From NCBI RefSeq assembly GCF_024171525.1, contig NZ_JALJZY010000006.1, positions 101,250-165,249 of the forward strand: a stretch of DNA of 64,000 bases, read 5' to 3'. The notes below the pieces were generated by a model that was given only the letters and a program-made list of their open reading frames with translations, was not told where the DNA came from and searched no databases. Shown one piece after another: positions 55,618-64,000 of the stretch; position 1 is the stretch's first letter, and every line of letters begins with the position of its first letter. Made by a program: the position numbers and the translations under genes. This stretch comes from Neisseriaceae bacterium HSC-16F19. Its GTDB lineage: Bacteria > Pseudomonadota > Gammaproteobacteria > Burkholderiales > Neisseriaceae.

Positions 55618-56017
55618 TACGGAAGCCAAGGCAGCCAAACCGCGCAATAAAATCCGCACCATCCGCATCTGGCTGTGGGTGACCGCGCTGTTGTTTGCGG
55701 GCACGTTTTTCCTGTCGCAATGCGCCATGTCCAAGCCGCAGGCCAAGGGCAAAATCATCGAAGCCTGCATCAAAAACAGCCCCTTCAATCCGGGCTGGGA
55801 GGGCGAACTGGCCAAGCACGGCCTAACGCAAAGCCAAGACGTGGTGCAAAACTACTGCCTGTGCATGTGGAACGACACCTTGGAAGCCATGTCCGCCGAC
55901 GAAATCAAAGCCTTCTCGCAAATGGACGGCGCCGCCAAACTGGAAAAACTGGGCGGCGAACAGGCGGTGGTGGCACGCCACCAGCAGTGTTTGGCACAGC
56001 AGAAACCGGCTTCTTGA
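55610..56017 (+). CDS. Small membrane-anchored hypothetical protein
   Basis: A 135-aa protein overlapping hom by 8 bp, which implies coupling. A basic start (MADTEAKAAKPRNKIRTIRI) precedes one membrane helix (WLWVTALLFAGTFFLSQCAM, 21-40). The rest is extracytoplasmic with five further Cys, including IIEACIKN, NYCLCMW and RHQQCLAQ, so disulfides are likely. No family is recognised. The pattern of Cys and length suggests a periplasmic protein anchored in the inner membrane. The link with homoserine synthesis is unclear and may be only positional. Confidence 0.72.
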   Translation: MADTEAKAAKPRNKIRTIRIWLWVTALLFAGTFFLSQCAMSKPQAKGKIIEACIKNSPFNPGWEGELAKHGLTQSQDVVQNYCLCMWNDTLEAMSADEIKAFSQMDGAAKLEKLGGEQAVVARHQQCLAQQKPAS

Positions 56018-56027
56018 CTTTGTAAAC

Positions 56028-56055
56028 AGGCTGCCTGAAAGATTTCAGGCAGCCT
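56028..56055 (+). terminator. DUS-pair terminator after the hom operon
   Basis: AGGCTGCCTGAA, AGAT, TTCAGGCAGCCT: a perfect 12-bp stem with a 4-nt loop, 10 bp after the hypothetical gene. Confidence 0.7.
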
Positions 56056-56265
56056 AAAATCGAATAACGGTATAAGATGTTGGCGTACAGGCAGAGCGTC
56101 CTATCGTTCCGGTCAGACTTCGCCACAATCCGACAGACCCATTATGCAACACATCAAGCCACAGCTGCTTCATTTCCCGGGCATCCGCTTGCCATCAATA
56201 TGACCAAACAGTATATTGCCGCCCGTTGCTAAAATTGTGCCCATAGGGCTCTCTGCCCCCGCGTT

Positions 56266-58047
56266 ATGCCTCACCGCCCATTGAATCAAATCCTTATCCG
56301 CCTGATTTCCGGCGGCGGTCTGCTGCTGGCAGCATCGAATGTTCCGGGTGCACCCCGGCCGCCCAATGCCGACACCGAAGCCGCACGATTACAGCAAGAG
56401 CAGCAAAGGCAGCAGCTTTTGCAACAGCAACAACAGCCGCAAGCAGACGTACGTCTGGACAGTCATGCACCCCGCTTGACAGAGCCGCCTTTGGCCACCA
56501 CACAAGACGATACCCCCTGTTTTCCCATACAGCAGGTTGCTTTGGCCGGCGATGACGCCCGGCATTTCCGGTTTGCGCTGTCCCACGCATTGTCCCAAAC
56601 CCGTTTTACACCCGGCACCTGCTTGGGTGCTGCCGGTATCAACCGGCTGATGACGGTTGCGCAAAACAAAATCATAGACCGGGGATACACCACCACCCGC
56701 ATCTTGGCTGCACCGCAGGATTTGAACAGCGGCATTCTCACCTTAACCGTAGTGCCCGGCAAAATCCGCCACATCCGTTTTGACGACAGCGAGGCGGCAA
56801 AAACGCACGTCGGGCGTATTGTGCAGTGGCAAAACGAGCTGCCCGCCGCATCCGGACGGATCTTGAATCTGCGCCATCTGGAGCAGGGATTGGAAAACCT
56901 CAAGCGCGTACCCACGGCAGAGGCCGATATTCAAATCGTTCCGGCAGAAGAAATCGATGAAAGCGATATTGTGATCCGTTGGCGGCAGCGTACCCTGCCC
57001 ATACGTTTAAGCCTGGCGGCCGACGATTCCGGCAGCAAGGCCACCGGCAAATACCAAGGCAGTGTCAGCCTGTCTTTGGACAACCCTTTGGGCATGAGTG
57101 ATTTGTTTTATGTGTCGGCAGGTCGCGACCTGGGCCATAAAACCCGGCTCACCGATATGGACGGCGGACGGACCCGCAGCGGCACACACAATTATGCACT
57201 GCATTATTCCGTACCGCTGGGCAACTGGTTAGGGTCTTTCAACCACAGCCGTTACCGTTATCACCAAGCCGTGGCCGGTGCGGTTGAAAACTATGATTAC
57301 AACGGCAGCAGCAGCAATAGCGATATCGGACTGAGCAGGATGATGTACCGCGATGCCCGCCGTAAAACCCAAATGGGGCTTAAATTGTGGACCCGGACAT
57401 CCGACAGCTTTATCAATGATGCCGAAATCGAAGTACAGCGCCGCCGCACCGGCGGCTGGATGCTGACAGCCGAACACAAAGAATACATCGGTCCGGCCAC
57501 GGTACAACTCAATGCCGCCTATAAGCGCGGTACCGGTTTGAAAGGCAGTCTGGAGTCCCCTGAAGAAGCCTTTGGCGAAGGCACCTCGCGCATGCGCATC
57601 ATAACCGCACAGCTTGGCGTACACATGCCTTTCCGGATTAAAAACCAAGCCTTTCATTACGAAAGCGATGTACACGCCCAATGGAATCAAACCCCCTTAA
57701 CCCCGCAAGACAAACTGGCCATCGGCGGCCGCTATACCGTACGCGGCTTTGACGGCGAAACGAGCTTGTCCGCCGAGCGGGGCTGGTACTGGCGCAACAC
57801 CCTGGCCTGGCATTACCGGCCTGCCCATCAAGTGTATGCGGGTGTGGATACCGGTCGCGTATCCGGCCCGTCCGCAGAGTACCTGCTGGGACAAAACCTC
57901 ACGGGTGCCGTCATCGGTTTGAAAGGCCGCCTCAAAGCCGGAGGACAGCTGTATTACGATGTGTTTGCCGGCAAGCCGCTCGCCAAGCCGCAATATTTCC
58001 GCACCGCCAATACCACTTTGGGCTTTGCCCTCAATTACAGTTTTTAA
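56266..58047 (+). CDS. Two-partner secretion outer-membrane transporter TpsB (ShlB/FhaC family)
   Basis: A 593-aa Omp85-superfamily translocator that exports the adjacent TpsA. Signal peptide (about 1-28), a Gln-rich linker with a DxE-like plug helix (AARLQQEQQRQQLLQQQQQ, about 39-57), POTRA 1 (about 78-150: INRLMTVAQNKIIDRGYTTTRILAAPQDL in parts), POTRA 2 (RILNLRHLEQGLENLKRVPTAEADIQIVPAE), and a 16-strand barrel. The barrel motif TVRGFDGETSLSAERGWYWRN (VRGF near 491-494) is the conserved L6 tip of FhaC-like proteins, and the chain ends in aromatic Phe (GFALNYSF). tpsA follows 79 bp downstream on the same strand, so one operon is likely. Confidence 0.93.
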   Translation: MPHRPLNQILIRLISGGGLLLAASNVPGAPRPPNADTEAARLQQEQQRQQLLQQQQQPQADVRLDSHAPRLTEPPLATTQDDTPCFPIQQVALAGDDARHFRFALSHALSQTRFTPGTCLGAAGINRLMTVAQNKIIDRGYTTTRILAAPQDLNSGILTLTVVPGKIRHIRFDDSEAAKTHVGRIVQWQNELPAASGRILNLRHLEQGLENLKRVPTAEADIQIVPAEEIDESDIVIRWRQRTLPIRLSLAADDSGSKATGKYQGSVSLSLDNPLGMSDLFYVSAGRDLGHKTRLTDMDGGRTRSGTHNYALHYSVPLGNWLGSFNHSRYRYHQAVAGAVENYDYNGSSSNSDIGLSRMMYRDARRKTQMGLKLWTRTSDSFINDAEIEVQRRRTGGWMLTAEHKEYIGPATVQLNAAYKRGTGLKGSLESPEEAFGEGTSRMRIITAQLGVHMPFRIKNQAFHYESDVHAQWNQTPLTPQDKLAIGGRYTVRGFDGETSLSAERGWYWRNTLAWHYRPAHQVYAGVDTGRVSGPSAEYLLGQNLTGAVIGLKGRLKAGGQLYYDVFAGKPLAKPQYFRTANTTLGFALNYSF

Positions 58048-58126
58048 AAGCATTCCGGTTTCAGCCTTCCCATAGAAACAGCATTGCCGCATTAATCCAA
58101 GAATCCGTCAACAAAAGGACCACCCC

Positions 58127-61100
58127 ATGAACCGCCACTGCCACCGCATCATCTACAATCCCCGCCGCGGGCAGTGGATGGCCGTAGCGGAGCACACCCG
58201 CCGCAGCGGCAAGCAGGCCGGCGAAGGGCGCAGCGTTTCAGGCAGCCTTCACCCCCTGCGGCTGCTCAGCTTCAGCCTCTGGTGTGCCTTCGGTCTGGCC
58301 CTTATTGTTCCCGCACACGCCCAGATAGTGCCCGACGGCAGCGCCCCTGCCGGACAGCGTCCGCAGGTACTGGTGAGCGGCAACGGCATACCCGCCGTCA
58401 ACATCCAAACCCCGAGCGCCGCCGGGGTTTCCGTCAACCAATACCGCCAATTCGACGTTAACAACCGCGGCGCCATCCTCAACAACAGCCGCAAGAACGT
58501 ACACACCCGGCTCGGCGGCTGGATAGAAGGCAACCCCCATCTGGCCCGCGGCGAAGCCCGCATTATCGTCAACCAAGTCAACAGCGCCTCCCCCAGCCGC
58601 CTGAACGGCCACATCGAAGTGGGCGGCCGCCGCGCCGAAGTCGTCATTGCCAACCCTGCCGGCATCCACATCGACGGCGGCGGCTTTATCAACGCCGCCG
58701 GCATCACCCTCAGCGCCGGAGAAGCCCGCATCCGCAACGGTAGCATAGAAGGCTACCATAGCGGCGCAGGCAGCGTACGCATCGGCAGCGGCGGTTTGGA
58801 CGGCAGCGATGCCGACTACACCCGCATACTCAGCCGCAGCACCACCGTAGAGGGCGGCATCTGGGCGCAGGACTTGCACATCAGTGCCGCCGACCGGCCT
58901 GCCGACACCCAAGGCCGAATCAGTACCGCCCCTACCCTGCCCGGTACCGCAGCCGTGATAGACACCGCCGAGTTGGGCGGCATGTATGCCGGCAAGATTA
59001 CCCTGGCCGTCCACGGACAGGATGCCCGCATTCACAACCGCGGGCAAATCTTTGCCGCCGCCGGCGGCGTACGCCTCAGCGCCGAAGGCCGCATCGACAA
59101 CACCGGCACCATTGCCGCTGCCGATGATGCCCACAGCGCCCAAGCCCAAGCCGCCCGCGTCGTACTGGAGGGCAGCACCGTCAACAACAGCGGCCGCATT
59201 TACGCCCAGGGCGACAGCCGTATCGACAGCAGTGTAGTGAACAACAGCGGCGCCATACAGAGCGCGCATACCCAGAGCGTCCACAGCCGTCAGCGGACAG
59301 ACAACAGCGGCAGCCTGCAAGGCAGCCGCCTCGATATTGCAGCCCCCCTTCTGAACAACAGCGGCAGCCTGATACAGAGCGGCAGCGGCAGACTGGACAT
59401 CCGGGCCGCACAGCTTGCCAACCATGCCGGTGCCCTTATCGGATATGCCGCAGAAAACCCGGGCGGTGGTAATGGTAACGGCAGCGGTAACGGCGGCAGC
59501 GGTACAGGTAGCGGTAACGGCGGCAGCAGCGCCGCCGGCGGCGGCCAAATACACGAGGGCGGCCCCATCGTCGGCCACAGCAGCGCCCCCGGCCAAATCA
59601 AGGTACACCACATAGACAACAGCGGGCGCATTCAGGCCAACGGCGACACCGGCCTACAGGCAGAGCAACACCTGCACAACCGCGGCGACATCAACGCAGG
59701 GCAGATACAGGTTTCAGGCAGCCTTTTGGACAACCGCAGCGGCCTTATACAGGCGCACAGTCTTGAGAGCGACAGCCGCGAACTGAACAACCGCGACGGT
59801 CGCATTCTTACCGCCCGCAGTCTCAGCATCCGCAGCGGACGCGTGACCAACCGCAGCGGCAGCCTGCACAGCGGCGGCAGTCTGCAACTGCACAGCGACA
59901 CCCTTGACGGCCAAGGCGACATGGCCGCTGCGGGTGAAGCGCAATTGCAGCTGGGCAGCGGCAACACCCTCGACGGCAGCGCCCATGCCGCCCGGCTGCA
60001 CATTCACAGCGACGGCCGTCTTGACAACAGCGGCCGCCAGCAGGCACGGCAGCAGCTGGGCATCACAGCAGACACCCTGCACAACAGCGCATCCGGCAGC
60101 CTCAGTGCCCAAGACAGCCTGCACATACAGGCCGCCCAAGCCGTATACAATCTCGGCCTGATCAACAGCAACGGTCAGACCCGCCTGCATGCCGCCCACA
60201 CCGACAACAGTGTCGGCGGCCGCATTTACGGCGACCATATCGCCCTCTCCGCCGGGCAACTGTACAACCGCGAAGGCATTGCCGCCGACGGCAGCCTCCA
60301 AGCCCCCGTGATAGCCGCCCGCAGCCGCCTGGACATCGGTGCCGCACAGATAGACAACCACGGCAGCGCCGCCGCCGTGGCCGACGGTCGGGCGCAGACC
60401 GGCAGCCTCTCCAGTCTGATCAGCAGTGGCGGCAGCCTGCACATCGGCGGCAGCCTGGATGATGCCGGACATGCCCAAGGTCAGGCCGCCCGAGTGCACA
60501 ACCGCGGCGCCCGCATCGAATCGGCAGGCGACATGTACCTTAATGCCGCCACTGTCCGCAACGACAACAACCGTTGGGAAGTGGACGAACAAGTTCTCAC
60601 CGGCAGCCGCAGCGTCCGCCGTTATGCCGTACCCGGACGGGCCGAATGGTATGAAGTCGGACAGGACGGCCGCTGGCACCAGACCGGCGACCATGCCCAA
60701 GGGCAGTTTGACTTCTACGACGGCCGCCCCTCCATCAAGCGCAGCGAATGGAACGAACAGCATTACACCCTCCGCCACAGCGAAGACCGCCTGCGCCATT
60801 CCCAGCCCGGGCAAATCGTAGCCGGCGGCAATCTGTACAGCGCCGTCGGCAGCCTGGTGAACCGCCACAGCCGGATTCTGATCGGCGGCGACTGGATCGG
60901 CAGCGACAAAGACGCCGTATTGGAGAATATTGCCCAAGAGCAAAAGCAATACGAAACCCGTATTGGCAGGGGCTGGCTCTCCTATGCAGAAAAGCGCCGT
61001 TTCAAATGGCGCCGTTCCACCACAAACCATTACCGCATTAACGACACCGTAGAGAGCGGCAGCCGACCCTTTGCCCACCAGCCGGCAAGCTATCAGGACC

Positions 61101-64000
61101 ACACCGCCGTCACCGTAGCCGGCCGTAGCGAAAGCGCCCGCATCGACGATAAAGACATCCGCAGCCTCAGCGCCTCCGTCCTGTTGCCCAACAACGGACT
61201 GTATACCGTCAATCCCGCCCACCACCGCTACCTGGTCGAGACCGATCCCGCCTTTGCCGACTACCGGCGCTGGCTGTCCAGCGACTACATGCTGCAACGG
61301 CTGGGCCAGGATCCGGCCCATATGCACAAACGGCTGGGCGACGGTTATTACGAACAGCGGCTGGTAAACGAACAGATTGCCCGCCTCACCGGCCACCGCC
61401 GTCTCGACGGTTACACCGGCGACGAAGCGCAGTTTAAAGCGCTGATGGACAACGGCGCCACCTTTGCCCGGCAATTCGGCCTCACCCCCGGCATTGCCCT
61501 CAGCGCCGGACAAATGCGCCTGCTGACCAGCGACATCCTCTGGCTGGAAACCCAAAGCGTGACCCTCGCCGACGGCAGCCGTCACAGCGTCCTGGTACCC
61601 AAGGTATATACCGCCGCCCGTGATGACGGGCAAGCCGGTGCCCTCATCAGCGCCCGCAACCTCGGTGTGAGTCTTTCAGGCAGCCTCAACAACAGCGGCA
61701 CACTCGCCGCCCGCGAAAGCGTCCTGTTACAGGCCGACAGCCAGGCACACAGCGGCCACATCCGCGGCCGGCGCATCGGCATGCTTGCCGCCGACCGCAT
61801 CCGCCTCGAAGGCGGCAGCGCCATTGCCGGTGAAGGCCTGTATCTGTCCGCACGCAATATCGACCTTGGCAGCGGCCTCAGCCACAGCGGCGACCACAGC
61901 AACGGCGAGAGCCGGCTGACCCGCCAAGCCGTCTTGGGCGTCAACGGCAGTGAGCACGGTTCAGGCAGCCTGCTCATGGCCGCCGACGAAGATGTCCGTC
62001 TCCAAGGCGTACGGTTGTACAACCGTGCCGCCCAAGGCAGCACCGACATCAGCGCCCGGCAGGGCAGCCTGCATATCGGCACCGTCCACACCGAAGCCCG
62101 CGAAGGCCACGGCAGCCGCAGCGGCAGCGACTACCGTCATGTGCGCCACAGCAGCGAAGTCGGCAGCCGTATCGAAACCGCAGGCGACATCCGCCTGCAG
62201 GCTGCCCAAGGCATCACCCTGCGCCAGGCCGCACTGGACAGCACAGAAGGCCGCGTACAGCTTTACAGCGACGGCGACATCCGCCTCGAAGCCGGACGCA
62301 GCAGCACCGCCGCAGACGAAGCCTTCCAATACCGCAGCAAAGACCTGCTCGGCAAAAGCAGCGTCCGCCAGAGCGACCGCAGCCGCGAAGAGCAGGCCCG
62401 CGGCAGCGTCATCGAAGGGCGCGAAGTGGTGCTCGGTGCCGGTAAGGATGTGCACATAGAAGGCAGCGACATCGTCTCAGACGGCCGCACCCGTCTTCAG
62501 GCCGGCGGTGCCGTAGACATTGTTGCCGCACAGGAGCGGCAACAGAGCGAACATCAGCGTTCCGAAAAGCAGTCCGGCATCAGCGGCAGCTTCAAAGACG
62601 GCGTACTCAGCGTCGGCTACAGCAAGAGCAGCGGCCGTCTTGATCAGACACAGAGCCAAACCCGCGCCCGCGCCAGTCATGTCGGCAGTCTTGGCGGCGA
62701 TACCGAGATACTGGCCGGAGCAGACCTCAACGTTCACGGCAGTCATCTGAGTGCCGGAGAAGACCTCAAACTGCAAGCGCGCAATATCGACATCCGCCAT
62801 ACCGAAGAACACAGCGAGCAGCAGCAACACAGCCGCAACCGCAGCAGCGGTTTCGTCGTCGGCCTCAACCTCAAATCCGAGCATATCCGCGCCCTCGAAC
62901 AAAAGACCCGCAGCTACCGCGCCAATCAAGGCGACACCGCCCACAGCCGTTGGAAAGCCTTCAATATCGCCCATATGGACGAAGCCGTAGAGCGCTTTAC
63001 CCCCTTGGTCAGCACCAATCTCACCCGTAGCGGGGGCCATGCCGAATACCGCAGTAGCACCGCAAGCACCTCAGGCAGCCGCTTGAGTGCCAACGGCAGC
63101 GTCGACATCCGCAGCAGTGCCGACACCCGCATCAGCGGCAGCCACATCCACGGACAGGAAGGCGTGCACATTCAGACCGGTGGCGCACTCGAAGTCCTGA
63201 GTGCCGCCGCAGCGGCAGAGAGCCGCGGCGACAGCCGCCAGACAGTCCGCGGACTGATGACCGGCGACAGCGCCTTCAGCCGCCTCATCGGCTACCGCGA
63301 CAATCAAAGCAGCGGCGAAGACAGTCAGATACGGCAAGAAGGCAGCCTGGTGACCAGCGCAGGCAAAATCACACTCCGTGCCGGAGAAGACTACCGCCAG
63401 ATCGGCAGCCACATCGATGCCGACAGCGATGTCGGCATTAATGCCCGCAATATCGACATCCGCGGTGCCGCCGCACCGTATTACCAACGTCTCGACAGTC
63501 GCTTTGACCAAAAAGGCATTACCGTTGCCGTCAACGTACCCGTACTGCAAGCCCTGGAAAACACCCGCGACACCATGGAGACGGCCGGCGAAAGCCGCAA
63601 CGGACGCGTCAATGCCATGGCCGCCGCCAATACCGGCTGGAGCGTTTACCAGAGCGCCCAAAGCATCAGCAACAGCATCGGCCGGCTCGGCAGCGGCGAC
63701 AGCAGCGGACTGTTCAGCGTCTCCATCACCTACGGGCAAAAGCACCAACGGCAGCACAGCGAACAGAGCGGCGAACAATACAGCGATGCCGGCATCAGCA
63801 GCCGCGGCCAAGTCCGACTGAGCGCCGATCATCATGCAGACAGCCGCATCCGCATCAGCGGCGCCGATATTGCCGGAGACGGCGGCACACACCTGTATAG
63901 CAGCAGCGACATCCGCATCGACAGCAGCCGCGACAGTCATGACAGCCGCCAACACGGCAGCAGCGACGGCTTCAACATCGGCGTAGCCTTAGCCTTCGAC
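58127..64000 (+). CDS. Filamentous haemagglutinin/CdiA-like exoprotein TpsA, 3' end outside window
   Basis: At least 1958 codons, open at the right edge. Residues 1-30 (MNRHCHRIIYNPRRGQWMAV) form the extended signal peptide region, and the signal peptide ends near AHA at 65. The TPS domain follows (about 66-300), with QYRQFDVNNRGAILNNS and NPAGI at 176-180 (the family's NPNGI). Then come FHA repeats, a Gly/Asn/Ser linker (about 444-475), more FHA repeats, a non-repeat region (about 816-1165: RWEVDEQVLTGSRSV onward) like the receptor-binding part of CdiA, then a second FHA repeat block to the edge. If a toxin domain exists it lies beyond the window. Four uptake sequences lie in-frame and all encode SGSL. 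RBS AAAAGGACCACCCC. Confidence 0.92.
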   Translation, partial: MNRHCHRIIYNPRRGQWMAVAEHTRRSGKQAGEGRSVSGSLHPLRLLSFSLWCAFGLALIVPAHAQIVPDGSAPAGQRPQVLVSGNGIPAVNIQTPSAAGVSVNQYRQFDVNNRGAILNNSRKNVHTRLGGWIEGNPHLARGEARIIVNQVNSASPSRLNGHIEVGGRRAEVVIANPAGIHIDGGGFINAAGITLSAGEARIRNGSIEGYHSGAGSVRIGSGGLDGSDADYTRILSRSTTVEGGIWAQDLHISAADRPADTQGRISTAPTLPGTAAVIDTAELGGMYAGKITLAVHGQDARIHNRGQIFAAAGGVRLSAEGRIDNTGTIAAADDAHSAQAQAARVVLEGSTVNNSGRIYAQGDSRIDSSVVNNSGAIQSAHTQSVHSRQRTDNSGSLQGSRLDIAAPLLNNSGSLIQSGSGRLDIRAAQLANHAGALIGYAAENPGGGNGNGSGNGGSGTGSGNGGSSAAGGGQIHEGGPIVGHSSAPGQIKVHHIDNSGRIQANGDTGLQAEQHLHNRGDINAGQIQVSGSLLDNRSGLIQAHSLESDSRELNNRDGRILTARSLSIRSGRVTNRSGSLHSGGSLQLHSDTLDGQGDMAAAGEAQLQLGSGNTLDGSAHAARLHIHSDGRLDNSGRQQARQQLGITADTLHNSASGSLSAQDSLHIQAAQAVYNLGLINSNGQTRLHAAHTDNSVGGRIYGDHIALSAGQLYNREGIAADGSLQAPVIAARSRLDIGAAQIDNHGSAAAVADGRAQTGSLSSLISSGGSLHIGGSLDDAGHAQGQAARVHNRGARIESAGDMYLNAATVRNDNNRWEVDEQVLTGSRSVRRYAVPGRAEWYEVGQDGRWHQTGDHAQGQFDFYDGRPSIKRSEWNEQHYTLRHSEDRLRHSQPGQIVAGGNLYSAVGSLVNRHSRILIGGDWIGSDKDAVLENIAQEQKQYETRIGRGWLSYAEKRRFKWRRSTTNHYRINDTVESGSRPFAHQPASYQDHTAVTVAGRSESARIDDKDIRSLSASVLLPNNGLYTVNPAHHRYLVETDPAFADYRRWLSSDYMLQRLGQDPAHMHKRLGDGYYEQRLVNEQIARLTGHRRLDGYTGDEAQFKALMDNGATFARQFGLTPGIALSAGQMRLLTSDILWLETQSVTLADGSRHSVLVPKVYTAARDDGQAGALISARNLGVSLSGSLNNSGTLAARESVLLQADSQAHSGHIRGRRIGMLAADRIRLEGGSAIAGEGLYLSARNIDLGSGLSHSGDHSNGESRLTRQAVLGVNGSEHGSGSLLMAADEDVRLQGVRLYNRAAQGSTDISARQGSLHIGTVHTEAREGHGSRSGSDYRHVRHSSEVGSRIETAGDIRLQAAQGITLRQAALDSTEGRVQLYSDGDIRLEAGRSSTAADEAFQYRSKDLLGKSSVRQSDRSREEQARGSVIEGREVVLGAGKDVHIEGSDIVSDGRTRLQAGGAVDIVAAQERQQSEHQRSEKQSGISGSFKDGVLSVGYSKSSGRLDQTQSQTRARASHVGSLGGDTEILAGADLNVHGSHLSAGEDLKLQARNIDIRHTEEHSEQQQHSRNRSSGFVVGLNLKSEHIRALEQKTRSYRANQGDTAHSRWKAFNIAHMDEAVERFTPLVSTNLTRSGGHAEYRSSTASTSGSRLSANGSVDIRSSADTRISGSHIHGQEGVHIQTGGALEVLSAAAAAESRGDSRQTVRGLMTGDSAFSRLIGYRDNQSSGEDSQIRQEGSLVTSAGKITLRAGEDYRQIGSHIDADSDVGINARNIDIRGAAAPYYQRLDSRFDQKGITVAVNVPVLQALENTRDTMETAGESRNGRVNAMAAANTGWSVYQSAQSISNSIGRLGSGDSSGLFSVSITYGQKHQRQHSEQSGEQYSDAGISSRGQVRLSADHHADSRIRISGADIAGDGGTHLYSSSDIRIDSSRDSHDSRQHGSSDGFNIGVALAFD

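Noticed and set aside
58238..61633. Two very long minus-strand frames (457 and 639 codons) opposite tpsA
   Set aside because: The repetitive, GC-rich tpsA gives long antisense frames; products are Ala/Val/Gly-rich with no start signals.

Overview
The window looks like a chromosomal stretch from a member of the Neisseriaceae, and the gene content and order are proteobacterial throughout. The strongest clue is the 12-mer AGGCTGCCTGAA and its complement. It recurs in intergenic spaces, often as inverted pairs that form terminator hairpins, and in-frame inside genes. It matches the DNA-uptake-sequence (DUS) dialect I know from the Simonsiella/Alysiella/Conchiformibius side of the family, not the GCCGTCTGAA dialect of Neisseria sensu stricto. 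A minority AGGCTACCTGAA form also occurs. The species cannot be fixed by eye.

Layout. 1-5.4 kb: a cut-off IS4-type transposase, a flavoprotein disulfide reductase beside a peroxiredoxin-glutaredoxin fusion, an orphan phage-type regulator and a PIN/ribbon-helix-helix toxin-antitoxin pair. 5.7-18.3 kb: recD, metZ, an Orn/Lys/Arg decarboxylase, two tandem paralogous lipoproteins, two tandem thioesterases, two SUKH-type proteins, an aldo/keto reductase and gdhA. 18.6-31.9 kb: a DUF2868/DUF3482 GTPase pair, a nitroreductase, an FKBP lipoprotein, aroA, a macro-domain protein, a DUF2493 protein, a WYL regulator, plsC with an OlsB-like acyltransferase, and divergent yicC and rph. 31.9-44.2 kb: a candidate FNR-controlled small RNA, a GST, ppsA with its regulator ppsR, two tandem type IV prepilins (the second is ComP, the DUS receptor), an aldehyde dehydrogenase, and the lon-hupB-ppiD cluster. 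44.3-51.8 kb: a six-gene MoxR/DUF58 operon interrupted by a repeat. 51.9-56 kb: rlmB, nfeD, a Mth938 protein and hom. 56.2 kb to the end: a two-partner secretion locus, tpsB-tpsA, with tpsA running off the window.

Mobile and repeated DNA is plentiful. There are five Correia-like elements with TATAGTCRnnT-type ends, a ~398-bp element with perfect 18-bp terminal inverted repeats (a second, truncated copy lies inside the MoxR operon in the opposite orientation), a 156-bp MITE with TGAGACCTTTG ends, and several families of short GTAGGGTGGGCA-type palindromes.

The most promising undescribed items are: the promoter-terminator unit at 31921-32095 (FNR box, -10, ~128-nt transcript, terminator); the tandem comP-like genes; the 398-bp TIR element; and the disulfide reductase with a C-terminal Cys-Gly-Cys-Cys tail next to its probable peroxidase partner. 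No tRNA, rRNA or CRISPR array was seen.
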